64,000 nucleotides of DNA, taken from positions 1,146,001 to 1,210,000 of the forward strand of contig JAOTOM010005148.1 in assembly GCA_034440615.1 (NCBI GenBank), written 5' to 3'. Source of the stretch: Ashinkailepas kermadecensis (lineage: Eukaryota > Arthropoda > Thecostraca > Neolepadidae). A program made the position numbers and the translations under genes. Shown in pieces: positions 45,640 to 57,252 of the stretch; the stretch's first letter is position 1, and each line of letters starts with the position of its first letter. Below the pieces are notes generated by a model, which saw only the letters and a list, made by a program, of their open reading frames with translations, ran no database searches and was not told where the DNA came from.

Positions 45640-45990
45640 ACCCGACACGCTGATGGTGGTAGACACACCTTACTCCAATGGTTGTAGTGACCATACATGA
45701 CTGGCTGATAGCGGTAGTAATCAGACATGGCTCTCTGATGGATGGTGATGGTAACCAGCCCGACTCCCCGACAGTGATAGTAACCAGCTCCGACTCCCGG
45801 AAGCGATAGTAACCGAGTCTGATTCTCCGACAGTGACATTAATCAGACCTGATTCTCCGACAGTGGTAGTAATCAGACCTGATTCTCCGACAGTGGTAGT
45901 AATCAGACCTGACTCTCCGGCAGTGGTAATAACCAGACCTGACTCTCCGGCAGTGGTAATAACCAGACCTGACCGTACGATGGTGGCAGT
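45640..45990. repeat. 30-bp minisatellite
   Basis: About twelve units of GACTCTCCGGCAGTGGTAAT plus AACCAGACCT; the left units are more diverged. The six right-hand units are nearly identical. Confidence 0.96.
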
Positions 45991-46934
45991 AGCCGGCGCC
46001 CGTTCCACCTGCTCGTCGTTGCCCGACCGCCCGCCATCTACTGATGGTGTTCGACCCGTGTCAGCCTGGTTTCCTCGAGGTCCGCACACTCGACCTTAGG
46101 TTTAGCTGGTCCATGACCCGTGGGTGCTGCTGCTGCCATGTCGCCGTCGCTGGCAACTACAAATTGAATTATCTTGATCCCTCCACAATCGAAGCAGAGG
46201 CACCAACGGCCGCTGTCGATGGCAAGGTGCCTTTTGTCGTGTTGTATCTGTGAGACGACCATTATTTAATCGGAAAGGAATACCGACGATTGCTGGCGAA
46301 TCGGGCGACAACAGTTACAGGCATACTGTGGCGAAGTGGCGAAAATCGCCGCCTCTGGAATTATCTGCTTCAAACTTGTCTTCAAACGCGCATCGTTCGT
46401 TGTCCCATCGATGCGTGGGCTGCGGGACGTCGGGTTGAAGCAGTGCTGACCAGAAGAGGTGCGTGCTGGCGCTGTGCTGCAATGTCATCGCGCCGGCTTG
46501 ATGTGGCTACTGGGGGGGGGCAGCGCCAGTTGGGGACGGAGTGAGGGGTATTTACCACTGTAGGTCACGTACTGGCCCAGTTCGATACACACCTACACTG
46601 GCGTACTCCAAGCACCAATTCTAGCTCTGGGTAGGTTTCCATGGGGCTTGCTTGATGCGGCGATGTGTGGAATGTGATTAGTAGATGTATCCCCACACAG
46701 AAGCTATTGCGGCCTCAGCGGCCTCATGCTACATTATGATATGGATACACCGGACCACATCAATTTGATTGAATGTGGAACGTAGATAATGCCGTCGAAA
46801 CCGCGTCCAGTGCATGGATGTCGAGGCATGCCGTGAAGGTTTGTGCTCCGGGCGCCTGCACCTTTACGCTGTGGTGCATTAATGCGCTTTGCGTGCGTGA
46901 AAGGAAAGTGACACAGCAGGCTGAGGGTCATACA
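45991..46934. other. Unannotated DNA
   Basis: No exon with good borders was found. Confidence 0.4.
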
Positions 46935-47163
46935 ATCTACTTTATGGGGTCCACCAGAGGCTCAGCCAGGGGTCAGAGGGCCCGGCCCCACCCCCCTTAG
47001 CAACCAAAAATGTACCAGATGAAAGAAGAAATTTTAACATTTTTTACTGCGTAAATCCCAAAAAATTGGCGCGCTTCGCGCACTGATGGCGTTCTCTGTT
47101 TCGAAATATTTTTCAGTGGGTCTCCCCGCCCCACCTTAAGAAAATCCGGGATGCGCCACTGGA
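46935..47163. mobile_element. Probable DNA-transposon remnant
   Basis: GGCTCAGCCAGGGGTCAGAG with C-rich runs, a TTGGCGCGCTTCGCGC segment and an end reading ATGCGCCACTGG are typical of decayed non-autonomous elements in invertebrate genomes (hAT-like right ends often read CGCCACTG). No matching left end or target duplication was established. Confidence 0.4.
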
Positions 47164-47164
47164 G

Positions 47165-47193
47165 ATAGATGATCTACATCGTAGATCATCTAT
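47165..47193. repeat. Perfect 13-bp inverted repeat, 3-nt loop
   Basis: ATAGATGATCTAC and GTAGATCATCTAT are perfect reverse complements separated by ATC. Confidence 0.95.
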
Positions 47194-48034
47194 ATACGGT
47201 CGGAATATCGGCGTCCAGAAAATGTATGCCCCGATGATGTCCATTAGAAGGCAGATTCAGAGGATCTGTGCCCCGAGGTTCTACTTGAAGAATGAAGTGC
47301 TCACAGTGCATGCTTGAAAAATAGAGTATTCGCAGCTTACAGCATAAATTGTTCATACATCCGCTTCTCAGTATATAATTCGTTCTGTTTTCGGCGGCAT
47401 TGCTACTGCGGTGAATATGCGCAACAGCCTGAGCATATCTCATCCTGGAATAACACACTGTTTAAATATTTCGGGACAGCGGTGAATGAAGTGGAAGCCG
47501 TTACGTTGTGTTTGTGACGTGCGTCTTGCAATAATCGTCCAATAATGAATAGTCCCCTGCCCGCCAACGTCATTGTGCCAGTAAGTATTGTGAAATAATG
47601 TGAGGCTTTGGGGGGAATTAAGACAGCAATACATATTTAGCGGTCGTTTGGAACCACATCACAAAAACATACAGAACGCTTATGCTGTTGAATTGAGGCT
47701 GCTTGTTATAATTAAGTAAGTGATATGCGCATGTCAGCTTACAGATGACAATACGCGCGGTTTTGTAATTGACATTTCTGTGGAATGGTGGGCCAGCATC
47801 TGAATTACTAATGTGAGCGTGGCTCAGACCGTGGAAGTGAAAATGACAGGAGGGAGACGTTCCGGTGACACGGAATTGTCTTTCAGTCGTGTGCCGGCAC
47901 TGTGGTGCCGGGCTAATGTGGTTAACAAACCTATGCTTTTTTACTGTATAACTACACCGCCTATTAATCGATAGGTGGAATCCGGAAAGAAGCCTTTTTG
48001 TTTTAAAGTTGTATAAAGACGTTTATTCTTGCTT
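47194..48034. other. Unannotated intron-like DNA
   Basis: Nothing recognised. Confidence 0.4.
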
Positions 48035-48325
48035 CTTGTTCTTGCTAGGGTGGCTTGATGGACCAGGTCCCAAGCAGAACAGAGCTTGTTGCGTGAACCC
48101 TGGAGCCACCACCCGATCCCTGAATTCCATTTCAACGACATAATTTTGACTGAGATTGCCGTCAATGCACGGACACGGCCGCTCCGGTAGGTTTCCCCTG
48201 GTTTTGCCGGCCAGTTTCCAACTGACCCGCCCACCTAAATGCGAGCACGTGAAGTGACTCGATCTCTGTCCTACCAGGACAAGACAGACCAGCGCTGTAA
48301 CCAACTGAGCCACCGGGGCGGCAAG
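48035..48325 (-). mobile_element. tRNA-derived SINE, family B, copy 2
   Basis: On the minus strand the head GGTGGCTCAGTTGGTTACAG is followed by TGTCTTGTCCTGGTAGGACA and a body sharing GATCGGGTGGTGG and CGCAACAAGCTCTG with 14212-14497. It ends in an AAGAACAAGAAGC-type tail. Confidence 0.87.
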
Positions 48326-48529
48326 CGCGGCTCAATTTTGACCCTCCTCATTTACGCACTTTGATGCATTCACCACGCCCCATTAACGTAAAGATGAAAG
48401 TAAGTAACATCTTCCACACTCTTCAGACATACAGATCAAAATAAAATGAGTATGGTGGTAATACAGTGGGGTTGATTGTTTACCGTCCCAGCTAACGTGC
48501 CGAATAGTGCAGGTCAATGGCGCATTGAT

Positions 48530-48557
48530 CTGTCGCACCACTGCAATGGTGCGACAG
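48530..48557. repeat. Perfect 11-bp inverted repeat, 6-nt loop
   Basis: CTGTCGCACCA and TGGTGCGACAG are perfect reverse complements around CTGCAA. Confidence 0.95.
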
Positions 48558-48591
48558 ACCATTATTGACTGATGTCTGCCCGCCAATGCAT

Positions 48592-48617
48592 ACGCCTGCC
48601 AATGCATTGGCAGGCGT
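48592..48617. repeat. Perfect 26-bp palindrome
   Basis: Each half is ACGCCTGCCAATG read toward the centre, with no spacer. It lies 35 bp after the previous hairpin. Confidence 0.97.
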
Positions 48618-48701
48618 TGTTTAAGGTTGTACCCGATGTTTTGGTGTGATACTACCTAAGCAGATGTTTTGCGCACTACCTAAATGACCGTTTTGTTCCA
48701 G

Positions 48702-48735
48702 GAATGCCAACAACACCAATGAGAAGGATCTGGAG
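48702..48735 (+). CDS. 34-nt exon, start of the conserved IRAG core
   Basis: Strong acceptor CGTTTTGTTCCAG (ends 48701) and strong donor CTGGAG/GTAAGT (48736). It reads one base then NANNTNEKDLE, ending in phase 0. In vertebrate IRAG1 the residues DEKELE lie just before the VQLSLAF motif. Here NEKDLE followed directly by the 57253 exon (SKFSSLALAF) gives the same spacing, which is the main reason for accepting this tiny exon and for skipping the segment at 52604. Confidence 0.8.
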
Positions 48736-49009
48736 GTAAGTCAACCTCATGAAATGTTTTTTTCACCAAGGTATCACCTGAGTTTTTGGCTAGCTTTAAC
48801 TTTATTTTTTTCGGGTTCATATATGCCATTTTATATCGTAATTAGTATAGTTCGTCTTGGTTTTAGTTTCTTGCCAAAAATGTGCAATGAACCATGATAC
48901 ATACATAACACGTCTTGTGCATAGTTATGGCTATTTTAAAAAATCAGATAACAAGTTGAGGTTTTGGCAGGCCAAGCACGGGGCTAAGCGTCCTGTCTTT
49001 GCAAAACAC

Positions 49010-49010
<1 letters not shown>
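48736..49010. other. Intron sequence
   Basis: No recognised feature. Confidence 0.5.

Positions 49011-49011
<1 letters not shown>

Positions 49012-49075
<64 letters not shown>
49012..49075. repeat. (TA)n microsatellite
   Basis: About 31 TA dinucleotides. Confidence 0.97.
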
Positions 49076-49077
<2 letters not shown>

Positions 49078-49280
49078 TCAGTGTCTCTGTCTCTGCCCCT
49101 GTCGCTGTCTCTGCCTCTTCCTCTTCCTCTTCCTCTGTCTCTGCCTCTGCCTCTGCCTCTGTCTCTGTCTCTGTGTCTGTCTCTGTCTCTGTCTCTGTCT
49201 CTGTCTCTGTCTCTGTCTCTGTCTGTCTCTGTCTATGTCTCTCTCACCCTCACTCTGACTTTCTCTCTTTCTCTTTCGCT
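49078..49280. repeat. (CTGTCT)n / CTCTTC pyrimidine repeat
   Basis: Alternating CTGTCT, CTGCCT and CTTCCT hexamers over 200 bp. Confidence 0.97.
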
Positions 49281-50284
49281 CATTTGGAATTTGTGAACCT
49301 GATGCAATTTCATTTTTGTGCTTAGCTGTCCTAATTTGGGATTTGGCTGAGACTCGTTAGATCGCACTGTTGCGTTGTTCCGACGATGCGTTGCTCATGC
49401 TGCAGGAAGCTGGGGCCTCTTCATCTCATTTTTTATTTCTTTCTTCACCCAAGCCAATGCCACAGCCTCTTCAGTCGGATGTGAAAAGCTTGCCTGGCTC
49501 ATGTTGCCATGTGGCACCGCAAGCGTTCTTGAGAGCGTTCTGCCTTTTATGTGGACATTTTCTTGGAACATACTCGTGACCCACATCGTGTGGTGAGCTC
49601 TGCCAGATTAATTAGTTAAGTACCGATTCAGGCACTCAATGTTCTGAGGTACTTACTATCGACGACGATAACTCAGCAGTCTAGAGCTAAAAAAGACAAC
49701 CCACAAGATGTAGTGACCGAAATATTTCAGATGGAATGTCAGACGTAACGGATTCGGCTCTACAGCAGGTGTGCCGCGTGGGATCTTCGGTGACCCTGTG
49801 ACCTAATGCCTCCTGAACTGGGCGGTACATCCCTTCCATGTCTAACCAGGAATTGCGTTGGGTAATCACTGAAATGTTACCGGAATAAATTCGTGGTGAA
49901 TTTCCACCTGCCGTGCCGGATGGCCCACCGGGTCATGTGGGCGTCAGAGGTCCCCGGACGAATGATCCGTATATAGTGCGTTGTCCATCTCATGTGTATC
50001 GTGCGTAACGGCACGCGAAGACCGCCACAAGTCCGGATGCACACAGGCCACAGTTGTTGTATATTAGGCTGACGATCCCTCGTTGCTCACTTAACATGAA
50101 AACCAACTGTTGATGGAACGGCCATTTAAGGTTATTCAGTATTCAAGTTCGACAGTGTATAGAATTGCCCAACTTAAGCATTCAGTTGCTTGAAATTACT
50201 CTTTAGAATTTTGAGTTTTGCTAACTTCATCACAGTAGTTACCTGAAGTACTTTTGCATTTTGTTGAAGGGAAGAGCTTGTGGC
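49281..50284. other. Unannotated intron-like DNA
   Basis: Nothing recognised. Confidence 0.4.
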
Positions 50285-50655
50285 GACACACTACCGCCCC
50301 CGGACCAGCTCGCTGTGTCGCCTGACGCCGTTCCACTGACCGGGCGGTACACACGGCAGTCCGGTCCTGAGTCTGTGGCGGCTCACGTCAGCACTGGACC
50401 AGTTCGCTGTGTCGCCTGACGCCGTTCCACTGACCGGGCGGTACACACGGCAGTCCGGTCCTGAGTCTGTGGCGGCTCACGTCAGCACTGGACCAGTTCG
50501 CTGTGTCGCCTGACGCCGTTCCACTGACCGGGCGGTACACACGGCAGTCCGGTCCTGAGTCTGTGGCGGCTCACGTCAGCACTGGACCAGCTCGCTGTGT
50601 CGCCTGACGCCGCTCCACTGACCGGGCGGAACGCACGGCAGTCTAGTCCTGAGCG
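50285..50655. repeat. 94-bp minisatellite
   Basis: Nearly four units containing CACTGGACCAGTTCGCTGTG, CGCCTGACGCCGTTCCACTG, ACCGGGCGGTACACACGGCA and GTCTGTGGCGGCTCACGTCA. The internal copies are identical or almost so. Confidence 0.97.
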
Positions 50656-50721
50656 AGGAGCGTGGAACCTGTGGCATTGTAGCAAAACCGAAGTTTGGAA
50701 ACTGTCGGGCCGGGCCGCTCA

Positions 50722-51150
50722 CGTGAGCTTCAGTGCAGGATCACTGATGGGAGCTTCAGTGCAGGATCACTGCTGTGAGCTTCAGTGCAGGATCACTGAT
50801 GGGAGCTTCAGTGCTTGATCACTGATGTGGGCTTCAGTGTTTGATCACTGATGTGAGCTTCAGTGCAGGATCATTTATGTGAGCTTCAGTGCAGGATCAC
50901 TGCTGTGAGTTTCAGTGCAGGATCACTGGTGTGAGCTTCAGTGCGGGATTACTGCTGTGAGCTTCAGTGCGGGATCACTGATGTGAGCTTCAGTGCAGGA
51001 TCACTGATGTGAGCTTCAGTGTGGCGTCACTGATGTGAGCTTCAGTGCGGGATCACTGATGTGAGCTTCAGTGCAGCTTCACTGATGTGAGCTTCAGTGC
51101 GGGATCACTGAAGTGAGCTTCAGTGCGGGATCACTGATGTGCGCTTCAGT
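50722..51150. repeat. 26-bp minisatellite
   Basis: About sixteen units of GTGAGCTTCAGTGCAGGATC plus ACTGAT. Variants GCGGGAT and CTGCT occur in single units. Confidence 0.97.
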
Positions 51151-51845
51151 CGCGTATATACCACAGTAGCCTTATTCGTGCGTCGCCATCGTTGTAACTA
51201 GGCAACAGCGATGGGGCAGCGGCGTTGAATCGCGGCCTACGTACAAATAAATTTGTGCTTACGCAAAAGTTCCATGACCACCATGCTCAAAGCTGCAATC
51301 TCCATCGCCGATGCAGTGAATGTGGCATGTGCCGGGAAAATCCGTACAACATGGTACACCGAAGGCTCACTTTCCACTGTCGGAAACAGAAGGAAACCAA
51401 AGGAGTTTGTCGTTCTTTATCACAGCGAATGATTCGACAGATGGTTACTTCGTGTGAAACAATTATTGTTATGCGCGAAGTAACCCTGAAGGTTACTTCG
51501 CGGTACAGCAGGTGAATGTTGCAACGGAACGTATAGTGCAACATGCAGTAATGCATTACTTATCGTAGTTTTGTAACCTTTGTCGTTATTGCGACATTCT
51601 GGCTGTCACACCTGACAATGTGTGGCGCCTTAGTTGACGTGATCATGAGCATGCGCTGCAATAGACGGCATTAGCATGAACCAGTGGGACACATTGCTGC
51701 TTGTGAAGTGCTTCAACGCTTTGTCCACAAGCCATCCACTCTCCGGCGGCCGGCGTGCATCAGACCATTGACCACGACCGGCTGTGATTGCCAGTGCGGC
51801 TGAACGTTTTGCGGGTCAGCTGGACTCTGCAGCGGCTGACCGGCC
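51151..51845. other. Unannotated intron-like DNA
   Basis: Nothing recognised. Confidence 0.4.
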
Positions 51846-51932
51846 CGCATGGCCGGGTGCCGGGTGCTGGGTGCCGTTTGCCGTGTACCGGGTGCCGTAT
51901 GCCGGGTGCCGAGTGCCGGGTGTGGCGACGCC
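51846..51932. repeat. Short GCCGGGTGCCG-type repeat
   Basis: About six 11-16-bp units of GCCGGGTGC with GTACC and GTATG variants. Confidence 0.8.
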
Positions 51933-52154
51933 CCGCCGATCTGTGCGACCCCCTGCCGGCCAGCTGCAGGCTGGCGGCCGGTGGCCATTGTTGTCGGCGG
52001 TGCACACTGTCCGACACGACGGCCGGTGACCTGTCGGGCCGTCGGGTCGCCAGGTCGGGTCACCGGTCGACAGGCGCCGTGTGGAGGCGTCGAGCGACAC
52101 AGACGCGTCTGGGAATCGGCCCGGTCAGGCTGCCGGCAGGTGCCCGGCTGGAGC

Positions 52155-52440
52155 TAGTGGTGCAGCACTGTACTGCTGGACTGGTGGTACAGCACTGTGC
52201 TGCTGAACTGGTGGTGGTGCAGCACTGTACTGCTGGACTGGTGGTACAGCACTGGACTGGTGGACTGCCGGTACAGCACTGGACTGGTGGTACAGCACTG
52301 CACTGCTGGACTGCCGGTACAGCACTGGACTGCTGGTACAGCACTGTACTGCTGAACTTGTGGTGGTGCAGTACTGTACTGCTGGACCACTGTACTGCTG
52401 GACTAGTGGTGATTCAGCACTGCTGCTGGAGCTGGCAGTG
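52155..52440. repeat. About 25-bp minisatellite (CTGCTGGACTGGTGGTACAG)
   Basis: About twelve units of CTGCTGGACTGGTGGTACAG plus CACTG, some extended by GTGGTG. It lies about 160 bp upstream of the exon-like segment at 52604. Confidence 0.93.
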
Positions 52441-52603
52441 CAGGATTGCTCCGCCAGACTGGTGGCGCTAGGCTTCTCTAGACCGGCGCTGGTGGCGGGT
52501 TGTGCCACCAGACGACTGATCGTTGCACCGGCTTCCTCCGACGGCCTACACCGGCGTCGGGCGGCCGCGGCGACGGCGGCGGTGCGCGGCCGCCGAGCCG
52601 CAG

Positions 52604-52651
52604 GCGGGGATGGAGGTGAACACGGGCCAGGTGGAGTGCATCATCATGATA
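52604..52651 (+). CDS. Exon-like segment, probably cryptic or alternative
   Basis: 48 nt between GCCGAGCCGCAG and CATGATA/GTGAGT, open in phase 0 (AGMEVNTGQVECIIMI). It could be inserted between the 48702 and 57253 exons without breaking the frame. However, skipping it gives the family-like junction NEKDLE/SKFSSLALAF, so inclusion would insert 16 residues into a conserved spacing. I treat it as a cryptic or alternatively used cassette. Confidence 0.25.
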
Positions 52652-53018
52652 GTGAGTGGGCGGTGCTGGGCTGCTGCAGCCCGTGATAGCTCTCACACTG
52701 GGCCTCGGTGCAGTGGTCTTGTGCTCCGCCACGACCTTCCACCTTTTGTGGTGTTGGGTATGCGGCCTCTGATCCCAATTATTATTATCCGTGTGTTATG
52801 TTTCGCCGTTGGTTCGTTAAAATCGCCTCGCTGTGGCTGGAAACGTTTTATGGGTGTTTGCACGCTGAAAAATTAATACCGTGATTAAAGTGGGCGTGCA
52901 TGTGGTTGATAGGAGTACGGATCCACCGGTTAAACTGAGTCACCTTTGGTCGAAATATTCGGCAATAGTGGCGCGGTTGCGCCACAAAGCGTCGTTGAAC
53001 AGTCGTCAATGTGTCGGT
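52652..53018. other. Intron sequence
   Basis: Nothing recognised. Confidence 0.4.
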
Positions 53019-54648
53019 AAATAGTCTCCAATGTATCGGTGAACATTCCTCAATGTGTCGGTGAACAGTTGCCCATGTGACGGTAGGCAGTCGCCAATGT
53101 ATCCTTAGACGGTCGACAATATGTCGGTAAGCAGTCACCAATGTGTCGGTAGCACATTCCCCAATGTGTTGGCAAGCAATCGCCAATGTGTCGGTAAGCA
53201 GTCGCCAATATGTCGGTTAACATTCCCCAATGTGTCGGTAGGCACTCGCCAGTATGTCGGTAAACGTTCCCCAATGTGTCGGTGAACAGTCGCCAATGTG
53301 TCGGTAGGCAGTCGCCAATGTGTCGGTAAACGTTCCCAATGTGTCGGTGAACAGTCGCCAATGTGTCGGTGAACAGTCGCCAATGTGTTGGTAAACAGTC
53401 GCCAATGTGTCGGTGAACAGTCGCCAATGGTCGGTAGGCAGTCGCCAATGTGTCGGTAAACGTTCCCCAATGTGTCGGTGAACGTTCCCCAATGTGTCGG
53501 TGAACAGTCGCCAATGTGTCGGTGAACAGTCGCCAATGTGTCGGTGAACAGTCGTCAATGTGTCGGTAATCAGTCTCCAATGTGTTGGTAAACATTCGCC
53601 AATGTGTTGGCAAGCAATCGCCAATGTGTCGGTAAGCAGTCACCAATGTGTCGGTAGCACATTCCCCAATGTGTTGGCAAGCAATCGCCAATGTGTCGGT
53701 AAGCAGTCGCCAATATGTCGGTTAACATTCCCCAATGTGTCGGTAGGCACTCGCCAGTGTGTCGGTAAACGTTCCCCAATGTGTCGGTGAACAGTCGCCA
53801 ATGTGTCGGTAAACGTTCCCCAATGTGTCGGTGAACAGTCGCCAATGTGTCGGTGAACAGTCGCCAATGTGTTGGTAAACAGTCGCCAATGTGTCGGTGA
53901 GCAGTCGCCAATGGTCGGTAGGCAGTCGCCAATGTGTCGGTAAACGTTCCCCAATGTGTCGGTGAACGTTCCCCAATGTGTCGGTGAACAGTCGCCAATG
54001 TGTCGGTGAACAGTCGCCAATGTGTCGGTGAACAGTCGTCAATGTGTCGGTAATCAGTCTCCAATGTGTTGGTAAACATTCGCCAATGTGTTGGCAAGCA
54101 ATCGCCAATGTGTCGGTAAGCAGTCACCAATGTGTCGGTAGCACATTCCCCAATGTGTTGGCAAGCAATCGCCAATGTGTCGGTAAGCAGTCGCCAATAT
54201 GTCGGTTAACATTCCCCAATGTGTCGGTAGGCACTCGCCAGTGTGTCGGTAAACGTTCCCCAATGTGTCGGTTAACAGTCGCCAATGTGTCGGTAGGCAG
54301 TCGCCAATGTGTCGGTAAACGTTCCCCAATGTGTCGGTGAACAGTCGCCAATGTGTCGGTGAACAGTCGCCAATGTGTTGGTAAACAGTCGCCAATGTGT
54401 CGGTGAACAGTCGCCATTGGTCGGTAGGCAGTCGCCAATGTGTCGGTAAACGTTCCCCAATGTGTCGGTGAACGTTCCCCAATGTGTCGGTGAACAGTCG
54501 CCAATGTGTCGGTGAACAGTCGCCAATGTGTCGGTGAACAGTCGCCAATGTGTCGGTAATCAGTCGCCAATGTGTCGGTAAACATTCGCCAATGTGTCGG
54601 TAATCAGTCGCCAATGTGTCGGTAATCAGTCGCCAATGTGTCGGGGTG
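53019..54648. repeat. 22-bp minisatellite with 484-bp higher-order repeat
   Basis: About 74 units of TCGCCAATGTGTCGGTGAAC plus AG and variants (GTAAACGTTCCC, GTAGGCAG, GCAAGCAA). A characteristic run with GTAGCACATTCCCCAATGTG and TTGGCAAGCAATCGCC recurs at about 53150, 53655 and 54139, spaced about 505 and 484 bp, equal to 23 and 22 units. Translations up to 220 codons are repeat artefacts. Confidence 0.97.
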
Positions 54649-55334
54649 CGCCGCGTGCCGTCTGATGCCCTTGACCCAGCAGTGACCTCACCTATTGAGC
54701 AGAGGTATGGCAGCAATGAACTAACACCGGGCTGTCTCTCCTGCTGACAACAATGGGAATTCCCGAGTCACCTGCCGCCCGCTGTGCTGCTTGGCGGGTC
54801 TCTTGTGACTGCAGACGCCGTTTCGTTGTGAGTGGCTGTGACGTCACGTGTGTGACGTCAGCTGGCGTGACGCTTGCATTCGTCCGGGAACAGACGTGCT
54901 TTGATGCTGTATGAGGCCATCTGTTGGGTGGAACTGTCACATTTTAATCATGTCCGTTGGATAGCAAAGCGGATTAATTTGTCCATCTCCATCAGAAATG
55001 GCCGGCGCGAGTTGAATCACGTTTATCATCGCTTCACCGTATGTTTGGCTCGTACCGACATTTAATATTTTGATTACACATTGCATCATTAAATGTAATA
55101 CGCTATGTTCTTAAGCCTGCTACACATGCGAAGACTTCTCGAGAACCATCGGTGCTGTCAAAGTTTTAGGTCAGCCCACTTTGCCCATGCAAAGTGTACA
55201 TGATTATTGGTGCCGTGTTAGCAGCACCACCTAAGCGGTAGTCCACGACGATGCAAAAACATATGGCGTCCCCTGCAATTTTGGAACACTTCCTACTCCA
55301 CGAAAAAAAAACGAATACTGTGCTCTCTCAAATG
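54649..55334. other. Unannotated intron-like DNA
   Basis: Nothing recognised. Confidence 0.4.
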
Positions 55335-55419
55335 TTCAGGGACACTGGCGGATCCAGGGGGCATTCCCCCCCCCCCCCCCAACCCAAAGGGGGCGAGAAT
55401 ATTTTTTTCCCCCCCAAAA

Positions 55420-55456
<37 letters not shown>

Positions 55457-56442
55457 TGCTGAGGTTAAAAATAGCGTTCCGGGTGAAATAATCTCCAATT
55501 TTACAGGTATTTTGTTATAATTGTTTGGAAGCACAATATGGTAGCATAGTAGATTCTGACACATCGAGGGTTCTATGCTGTTGTAGTTCTGCTTACAGCA
55601 AGAGATGACGAAATCAGCAGTTTCATTATTCCTTCGTCAGATAGGTTCATGAAGTTTGTTTAGCCAGTAACGGGCAAGCGGACCCAGTGAGCCAGATTTC
55701 GAAAGCGGTATTTGAACAGGATGTTTTGTGCGAGGGACCAGTTGAGCCCAAGTGAAGAAGATTTTTTTTATTGGGGGGGGGGGGGGGTTAAAAAAAAGAG
55801 ACAGGCACATTGACTGTTGTTGCATGGTCACGTGAATACGTTTTGTGATGTTGCGGATCCAGGGAGGGGCCATTCCGCCCCAGCCCCCCCCAAACCAATA
55901 AAAAAAGAAAAAAATTATTTGCCCCCCCAAAACAAAAAAAAAATAAAAAAATAAAAAACAAAAAAACCTTTCGCCAAGAAAAAAAAAAAAAAGAGAAAAA
56001 AAAATTTAAACTTAAAGTTTAAAAAAATTGTTTGGAAGCCAGATGGTAGCATAGTAGATTCTAACACACATCAAGGTTCATGTTTTTGTTTTTTGAAAGC
56101 AAGAGTTGACAAAATACGAATCTGTACACGTGCATGAACGTTGACCCGGTCGACGTATAACGAGAACGTGAACGTTTTGGAAAACAAGAAAAAAAAGCCG
56201 GAAAAAAAAAAAAGGGGAAGGGGGGGGGGGCCCCACACAGGAAATTATTTTATTTTTTATCGTTTTCAAATGGGTCCCTTTGCCAAATAGTGGTCGAAAT
56301 CCGGTGTTTTTAACCAAAAAAAGGGGGGAGAGGGGCCCCCCAAAAAAATTAAAACCCCCCCCTGATGTAATTCCTAGGTACGCCACTGAAGGGGGGGGGG
56401 GGCCCCCAAACCGGTGGCGCTAGATCCGCCAGTGTTCAGGGA
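55335..56442. mobile_element. hAT-type element, 1092 bp, with 8-bp TSD and internal duplication
   Basis: The element spans 55343-56434. Terminal inverted repeats are CACTGGCGGATCCAG and CTAGATCCGCCAGTG (one mismatch). Exact target duplications TTCAGGGA lie at 55335-55342 and 56435-56442. Inside, a second left-end-like copy starts near 55853 (GCGGATCCAGGGAGGGGCC), followed by the same TTGTTTGGAAGC and ATGGTAGCATAGTAGATTCT parts seen at 55521-55557. A second right-end-like TACGCCACTG lies at 56378-56387. It may be one element nested in a relative. Long poly-A, poly-C and poly-G tracts; no transposase frame. Confidence 0.85.
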
Positions 56443-57252
56443 CACTCCTTTTTGAGGTATTTTCGTGGTGTTTCCTCCTGTCTGTCAGAGCCAGTCACTT
56501 ACCTCTGTGGTGTTCGCTGTGACATGATAAGGTCACCGTCCACTCTGGCGTGATGCCTGAGGTCGTCCAAGTGCGAGCCCCAGCTGACGTGCACGTTGCC
56601 TCGCCAGATGTTGTGGTTGTCAGCTTTACGTCGCGTCGACTGGTTTGGCCACCGAGTGTCGCCATCTCCCACGCCTGCTGTTACGGTGACAGGCGGAGCT
56701 CGGACTGACTACTTTTCAACTGGCAGACGAGCGCAGTGGGTTGGGGTTCATTTTTTGGTAGACTGGAGGGAGGCAGGCGAAGACGCTAAAGCTCCGATAA
56801 CGTCGAAACATTTGGGAGTGTGATAGGAAACAGTGCAAGTAAAATATGGAATTGACGTACGAACACTGCATCTGCTGGCCATACTGTGGTAGCACAGATG
56901 TCAGGGATCAGGTGTGATGAAAAAAAACAGTTACCACACCTACATATTGTGAAGTTTCATGAAAACCAATTTGGAGAATCGAACTCTGTCCACAGGAGAA
57001 CAAACCAAGTTCTCGACAGGTGCCGTTTTCCACGTAAATGTCTGAATTACGAGCGTCCTACCCGCAGACTACTCATGCCCCTCGTCAGATGTACGACAGA
57101 GCTCGCAATCTGATCTCAGTTGCGTCATCGACCGTCGGTTTTTGCCGGGTTCAGGGCTGTGACGGCGTGTTGACCGCGCCTGTGTCGCCCCTCCCTGCCG
57201 CCCCGTCCTGGCATGTGGTCGGCACGTGACCGTGACCGGCGGTCGTTCACAG
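56443..57252. other. Intron sequence
   Basis: No exon-like segment with good borders. Confidence 0.4.

Noticed and set aside
53050..54716. Repeat frames with HWRLFTDTLATVHRHIG motifs
   Set aside because: Repeated reading of the 22-bp array. A His/Trp-rich periodic peptide is a by-product.
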